Shown piece after piece: positions 7,340 through 10,346 of a stretch of 10,346 nt of DNA. Position 1 is the first letter of the stretch; every line of letters starts with the position of its first letter. The notes under the pieces were generated by a model. That model saw only the letters and a program-made list of their open reading frames with translations. It made no database searches and had not been told where the DNA came from. The stretch comes from an uncultured Eubacteriales bacterium (GTDB taxonomy: Bacteria > Bacillota_A > Clostridia > Christensenellales > Aristaeellaceae): positions 1 to 10,346 of the forward strand of contig CACXEB010000153.1 of NCBI GenBank assembly GCA_902766515.1, read 5' to 3'. Made by a program: the position numbers and the translations under genes.

Positions 7340-8428
7340 TTATTTGCGTTCGATGCATCCTTTCGCGCAGAGCAGCTCCGCGGACAGGACGCCGCCGCCG
7401 GCCGCGCCGCGCAGCGTGTTATGGGACAGGCACACGAAGCGCCAGTCCAGGATCGGGTCGGGCCGGAGCCGGCCGACGCTCACGCCCATGCCGCGCTCAA
7501 AGTCCCGGTCCAGCTTGGCCTGGGGCCGGTCATTTTCCGTCATGTAGCGCACGAAGGGGGTCGGGGCGCTGGGCAGGCCCAGCTCCTGGGGCAGGGTCTT
7601 CCACTGGGCCCACGCGTCCAGGATCTCGTCCATCGCGGGCTTTTTGCGGAAGCTCACGGAGACCGCGGCCGTGTGGCCGTCGGACACGGGCACCCGCAGG
7701 CACTGGGCGCTGATGACCGGTGCCGCGGCCGGGACCACGGCGGAGCAGTCGGCGTTCAGGCTGCCCCAGATCTTGAGGGGCTCCTGCTCGCTCTTCTCCT
7801 CCTCGCCCCCGATGTAGGGGATCACGTTGTCCAGGATGTCCGGGAAGGTTTCGAAGGTCTTGCCCGCGCCGCTGATCGCCTGGTAGGTGCAGACCATGAT
7901 CTTTTCCGGTCCGAAGTCCATGAGCGGCGTCAGGGCCGGCACATAGCTCTGGATCGAGCAGTTGGGCTTCACCGCGATGAAGCCGCGCCGGGTGCCCAGG
8001 CGGCGGCGCTGCGCGTCGATGACCGCGATGTGGGCGTGGTTGATTTCCGGGATCAGCATGGGCACGTCGCTCACGGCGCGGTTGGCGGAGTTGTTGCTGA
8101 CCACCGGGGTCTCCGCCCTGGCGTAGGCCTCCTCGATGCGGCGGGTCTCGTCCTTGGTCGCCGCGATGGCGCAGAATACGAAGTCCACCTGCTCCGCCAC
8201 TTTCTCCACATCGGCCGCGTCATAGACCGTCAGCTTCGCGGCCGCTTCCGGGCAGGGCTCCGCCATCATCCAGCGGCCCGCCACCGCCTCCCCGTAGGTC
8301 CTGCCCGCGCTGCGCGCGCTGGCTGCCACCAATACAAGCTCAAACCACGGATGCCCGCTGAGCAAAGTCACAAACCGCTGTCCTACCATTCCTGTCGCGC
8401 CGATGACGCCGACCCTGTACTTCCGCAT
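7340..8428 (-). CDS. asd: Aspartate-semialdehyde dehydrogenase, fungal/archaeal-type
   Basis: A 362-residue cytoplasmic enzyme that reductively dephosphorylates aspartyl-4-phosphate to aspartate semialdehyde with NADPH, supplying lysine/diaminopimelate, threonine and methionine synthesis. The Rossmann motif GATGMVGQ is at 10-17. The catalytic cysteine is Cys157 in KPNCSIQ, and the probable catalytic histidine is His252 in RVPVSDGHT. TYQAISGAG (181-189), DNVIPYIGGEEEK (200-212) and HNTLRGAAGGGVL (336-348) mark the fungal/archaeal-type subfamily rather than the E. coli or B. subtilis type. ATG 8428 has AGG at 8436-8434 five bases upstream and a further GGAAGG at 8446-8441. It is the first gene of the operon and is preceded by a good promoter. 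The dapA start lies about 18 bp beyond its stop. Confidence 0.96.
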   Translation of the reverse strand: MRKYRVGVIGATGMVGQRFVTLLSGHPWFELVLVAASARSAGRTYGEAVAGRWMMAEPCPEAAAKLTVYDAADVEKVAEQVDFVFCAIAATKDETRRIEEAYARAETPVVSNNSANRAVSDVPMLIPEINHAHIAVIDAQRRRLGTRRGFIAVKPNCSIQSYVPALTPLMDFGPEKIMVCTYQAISGAGKTFETFPDILDNVIPYIGGEEEKSEQEPLKIWGSLNADCSAVVPAAAPVISAQCLRVPVSDGHTAAVSVSFRKKPAMDEILDAWAQWKTLPQELGLPSAPTPFVRYMTENDRPQAKLDRDFERGMGVSVGRLRPDPILDWRFVCLSHNTLRGAAGGGVLSAELLCAKGCIERK

Positions 8429-8462
8429 GGTTACCTACCGCCTTCCTGAAGGTTTGGCAAAG

Positions 8463-8491
8463 AGTATAGCACGTTTCGGCGCGGTTCACAA
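8463..8491 (-). promoter_or_regulatory. SigA/sigma-70-type promoter for the asd-dapA-dapB operon
   Basis: Read on the minus strand, TTGTGA (8491-8486, four of six -35 bases) is followed after exactly 17 bases by TATACT (8468-8463, five of six -10 bases). Transcription would begin near 8456, leaving a leader of about 28 bases before asd. That is too short for a lysine riboswitch or a T-box, so regulation by either is not supported. Confidence 0.75.
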
Positions 8492-8535
8492 CCTTTTTTC
8501 GGCCGCTGCCGGCGCCGTCCGGGAAAATGATACAG

Positions 8536-8576
8536 AAAAAAAGCGAAGCGCGGGACCGGATGCATCAGCGCTTCGC
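8536..8576 (-). terminator. Rho-independent terminator built into the 3' end of the CatA-like gene
   Basis: GCGAAGCGC (8576-8568 on the minus strand) pairs over nine bases with GCGCTTCGC (8551-8543), separated by a 16-base loop and followed by seven T residues (8542-8536). The upstream arm is the last coding codons of the CatA-like gene and its stop (8567-8565). It separates that transcription unit from the asd promoter, which starts about 45 bases further on. Confidence 0.88.
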
Positions 8577-9227
8577 CAGCTCCTCGTCCAGATATTGGTA
8601 GAACTGCGCCAGGTGGATGCCGTCCACCAGGGCGTGATTGGCCATGACGGTGACGGGCATCCTCACGGTTTCCTGTTCTGCGGGCCGGCCGTCCCGCAGG
8701 ACGAGCCGCGTCTCCCGGACGTACCGGCCCCAGCCGATGCTCGGGTTGGAAAACCGCGTGTCCGGCCAGGGCATGTGGACGGCGGTATAGGAGATCCACG
8801 GCACGCAGGTGATGAACAGCTGGCCCAGCACATCGCCCTCCTCGGCAAGGTCATGGCCGAGGCTGATCCCCCGCTGCTTTTCCCGCGCCTCCGCCAGGTA
8901 AGCGTCGAAAGGCTGGTCCGCGTGCGCCAGGCAGTAGCCGTAGGTGCCGTCATCGCGGGCGACGGTATAGGAAGGATCGCAAAAGGCGTATTCCACGATG
9001 CCGCCGTCCAGGATGCGCTGCCGGAACGCCGGGATCCGGTTCGCGGCGTGGACGACGGCATACTGGAAGGTCAGGAAGAAGGGCAGTCCTTCCCGTTTCA
9101 CCCGGTCATGCCAGGCCGTGATGTCCACCTCCGCGGTCATCTCCACAAACGGGTTGTCCATGCGCAGAAAATGCGCGAAGTGCCCGCGCCGGGGATAGGT
9201 TTCAAGATCAATCATCCGTCTGTTCAT
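8565..9227 (-). CDS. CatA-like (chloramphenicol acetyltransferase family) O-acyltransferase
   Basis: A 220-residue cytoplasmic protein with the length and motif order of the trimeric CAT family. The active-site signature NHALVDG (197-203) has the catalytic general base at His198 and the structural Asp at 202. PWISYTAVHMP (143-153) and NPSIGWGRY (161-169) fit the conserved core, and the N-terminal R-x-G-HFAHF (14-20) is in the expected place. These enzymes move an acetyl group from acetyl-CoA to a hydroxyl, in true CATs that of chloramphenicol. Many chromosomal relatives in gut Clostridia have no shown drug activity, so resistance is not claimed. ATG 9227 is supported by GAGGA at 9239-9235, seven bases upstream. 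The HD-kinase fusion gene stops 21 bp upstream on the same strand, so the pair is probably cotranscribed and ends at the terminator overlapping this gene. Confidence 0.88.
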   Translation of the reverse strand: MNRRMIDLETYPRRGHFAHFLRMDNPFVEMTAEVDITAWHDRVKREGLPFFLTFQYAVVHAANRIPAFRQRILDGGIVEYAFCDPSYTVARDDGTYGYCLAHADQPFDAYLAEAREKQRGISLGHDLAEEGDVLGQLFITCVPWISYTAVHMPWPDTRFSNPSIGWGRYVRETRLVLRDGRPAEQETVRMPVTVMANHALVDGIHLAQFYQYLDEELAKR

Positions 9228-9248
9228 ATGCAGGTCCTCGGCAGCGTA

Positions 9249-10346
9249 TCAGTGGGCGATCCATTCGACCGCCGCCGCCTCGTCCGGCAGCGGGGGCTCA
9301 AGCCTGTCCAGCATCCGGTGGAAAACGTGCTCCGGCACGGCGTCCGGCCGGTCCGCGTTGCGCCGCAGGTTTTCGGCGTAGCAGGTTTCGAGGTAGACGA
9401 TGCGCACCCGCGCGCCGTAGCGTTCAAACAGGCTGACCTGCTGCTCGCGCAGCGCGGTCAGGCTGGTGGCGTTCCAGACGAAGGGCCGGCGCTGCCGCAG
9501 GAAGGCCCGCGCCTGCTCCCGGGCCGCCTGCGCGACCCGGCCCTGGTTGTCCGTGGGGCGGATGCCCTGGGACCGGCGGATGTCATCCATGGAGACGACG
9601 GGCAGCTCCGGCCAGCGCTTCCGGATGAAGGTATCCTTTCCGACGCCCGGCAGGCCGCACATCAGGATGACCTCGCCAAAGCTGTCGTCGTAGAGCGCCT
9701 GGTCCGGCCAGACCTGGCCGCCCCGGAAGTAGGCCCGCTTCGTATATGCCGACGCGAAGGGGTAGGGCGCGTCCGCACAGCCCGCCTCCCGCGCCGTCTC
9801 CCGGCTGAGGGCCAGGTCGTCCAGCAGGGCCTGACGGTCGCCGCAGACGCGGCCCAGCGCGTCCGCTTCCCCCAGGGTGATCAGGGCGGACAGGCTGAAG
9901 GCCGGAGCGAGCTCGCCGATGCAGGCGATCCGCCGCGCCCGCCGCCCGGGATCGTCCTGGTCATACAGGTGCTGGGGCAGCGTATGGTACCGGATCAGGC
10001 AGCAGCACGCCTCCCGGAAGGCGGTCGCGGCGGGCGCGCCGCACAGGCCGAACGCCGTCCACAGGACCGTGCGGGCCATGGCGGCGCCGACAGGGCCGTG
10101 GTGCGGGGAGACCAGCCGGCCGTTTTCCGTCCGGGTGCAGGCGGGCTTGCCGATGTCGTGCAGCAGGGCGGCCAGGGCCAGCGCCTGCCGGCGCTCCGGC
10201 GGGCTTTCCCGGAAGCCGGGCAGCCCGGTCAGCGCCTCGCAGACCATGCGGGTGTGCGTCCAGACGTCGCCCTCGCCGTGAAAGGCGGGCTCCTGCGGCG
10301 TCTCCGCCATGGCCCGGATCAGCCGGGCCAGCGCCGGCTGGGCCTC
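9249..10346 (-). CDS. HD phosphoesterase-polynucleotide kinase fusion (HD-Pnk-like), 5' end outside the window
   Basis: The frame stays open to the window edge: codons before the ATG at 10310 read ARLIRAMAETPQ without a stop and that ATG has no ribosome site, so the start is probably beyond 10346. Numbering from that Met, an HD domain occupies about 10-165: HGEGDVWTHT (11-20), His51-Asp52 in LLHDIGKP, His70-His71, His109 in RYHTLP, and Asp150 in GEADALGR. A P-loop kinase domain follows (about 213-353): GLPGVGKDT (219-227), Asp242 in VVSMDDIRR as the likely general base, NATSL (280-284), and the lid region RRNADRP (316-322). This order matches HD-Pnk from Runella slithyformis, a two-part end-healing enzyme that removes 2',3'-phosphates and phosphorylates 5'-OH ends. 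A nucleic-acid repair role is inferred from that family. A simpler HD nucleotidase plus AAA ATPase reading is possible. Confidence 0.87.
   Translation of the reverse strand, partial: EAQPALARLIRAMAETPQEPAFHGEGDVWTHTRMVCEALTGLPGFRESPPERRQALALAALLHDIGKPACTRTENGRLVSPHHGPVGAAMARTVLWTAFGLCGAPAATAFREACCCLIRYHTLPQHLYDQDDPGRRARRIACIGELAPAFSLSALITLGEADALGRVCGDRQALLDDLALSRETAREAGCADAPYPFASAYTKRAYFRGGQVWPDQALYDDSFGEVILMCGLPGVGKDTFIRKRWPELPVVSMDDIRRSQGIRPTDNQGRVAQAAREQARAFLRQRRPFVWNATSLTALREQQVSLFERYGARVRIVYLETCYAENLRRNADRPDAVPEHVFHRMLDRLEPPLPDEAAAVEWIAH

Noticed and set aside
8429..8542. Lysine riboswitch or T-box in front of the asd-dapA-dapB operon
   Set aside because: The promoter at 8491-8463 leaves a leader of only about 28 bases, and no riboswitch core or alternative terminator is visible.
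8565..9227. Calling the acyltransferase a chloramphenicol resistance gene
   Set aside because: The catalytic motif fits the family, but chromosomal relatives often lack this activity and nothing nearby suggests a mobile resistance element.
1..10346. CRISPR array, tRNA, rRNA or insertion sequence
   Set aside because: No regularly spaced direct repeats, cloverleaf-like sequence, transposase or terminal inverted repeats with target duplications were seen.

Overview
The window is GC-rich (about 60-65% by eye), with strong GGAGG-type ribosome binding sites, GTG and TTG starts beside ATG, tightly overlapping genes, and Rho-independent terminators. Together with a bacterial lipoprotein signal, a CapA-family protein, a fungal/archaeal-type aspartate-semialdehyde dehydrogenase and a HipA-like kinase of a type I associate with gut Firmicutes, this suggests a GC-rich member of the Clostridia, probably uncultured and gut-associated. 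That placement is an inference from gene content, not a phylogenetic result.

Layout. Bases 1-237 hold no gene but contain a run of consecutive inverted repeats (48-206). Bases 238-2626 (+ strand) encode two exported proteins 25 bp apart: a phosphodiester glycosidase (NAGPA) domain protein and a CapA-type lipoprotein with an SH3-like domain. They end at a strong terminator (2655-2687). Converging on it from the minus strand is the remnant of a HipA-like kinase gene (2686-3323), which lacks its start and carries a frame change. From 8428 back to 3324 (minus strand) runs a compact operon: asd, dapA, dapB, a MATE-family transporter and an exported HExxH metallopeptidase, with 4-bp ATGA overlaps at two junctions and a good sigma-70/SigA-type promoter upstream of asd. 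Bases 8565-10346 (minus strand) hold a second transcription unit. It has an HD plus P-loop kinase fusion resembling the HD-Pnk nucleic-acid end-healing enzymes (its 5' end lies beyond the window), followed 21 bp later by a CatA-like acyltransferase, and ends in a terminator whose stem is built from the last codons of that gene.

How the genes work together. Asd, DapA and DapB catalyse consecutive steps from aspartyl phosphate to tetrahydrodipicolinate, the branch feeding lysine and meso-diaminopimelate for the cell wall. The transporter and the metallopeptidase are translationally coupled to them but have no obvious pathway link. The NAGPA/CapA pair probably acts on cell-surface glycans or polymers. 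The HD-Pnk/acyltransferase pair is the most suggestive of a less-described system: HD-Pnk enzymes repair RNA or DNA ends, and their partner ligase, if present, would lie just outside the window.

No tRNA, rRNA, CRISPR array, insertion sequence or recognisable riboswitch was seen. In particular, no lysine riboswitch fits in the short leader of the asd-dap operon.
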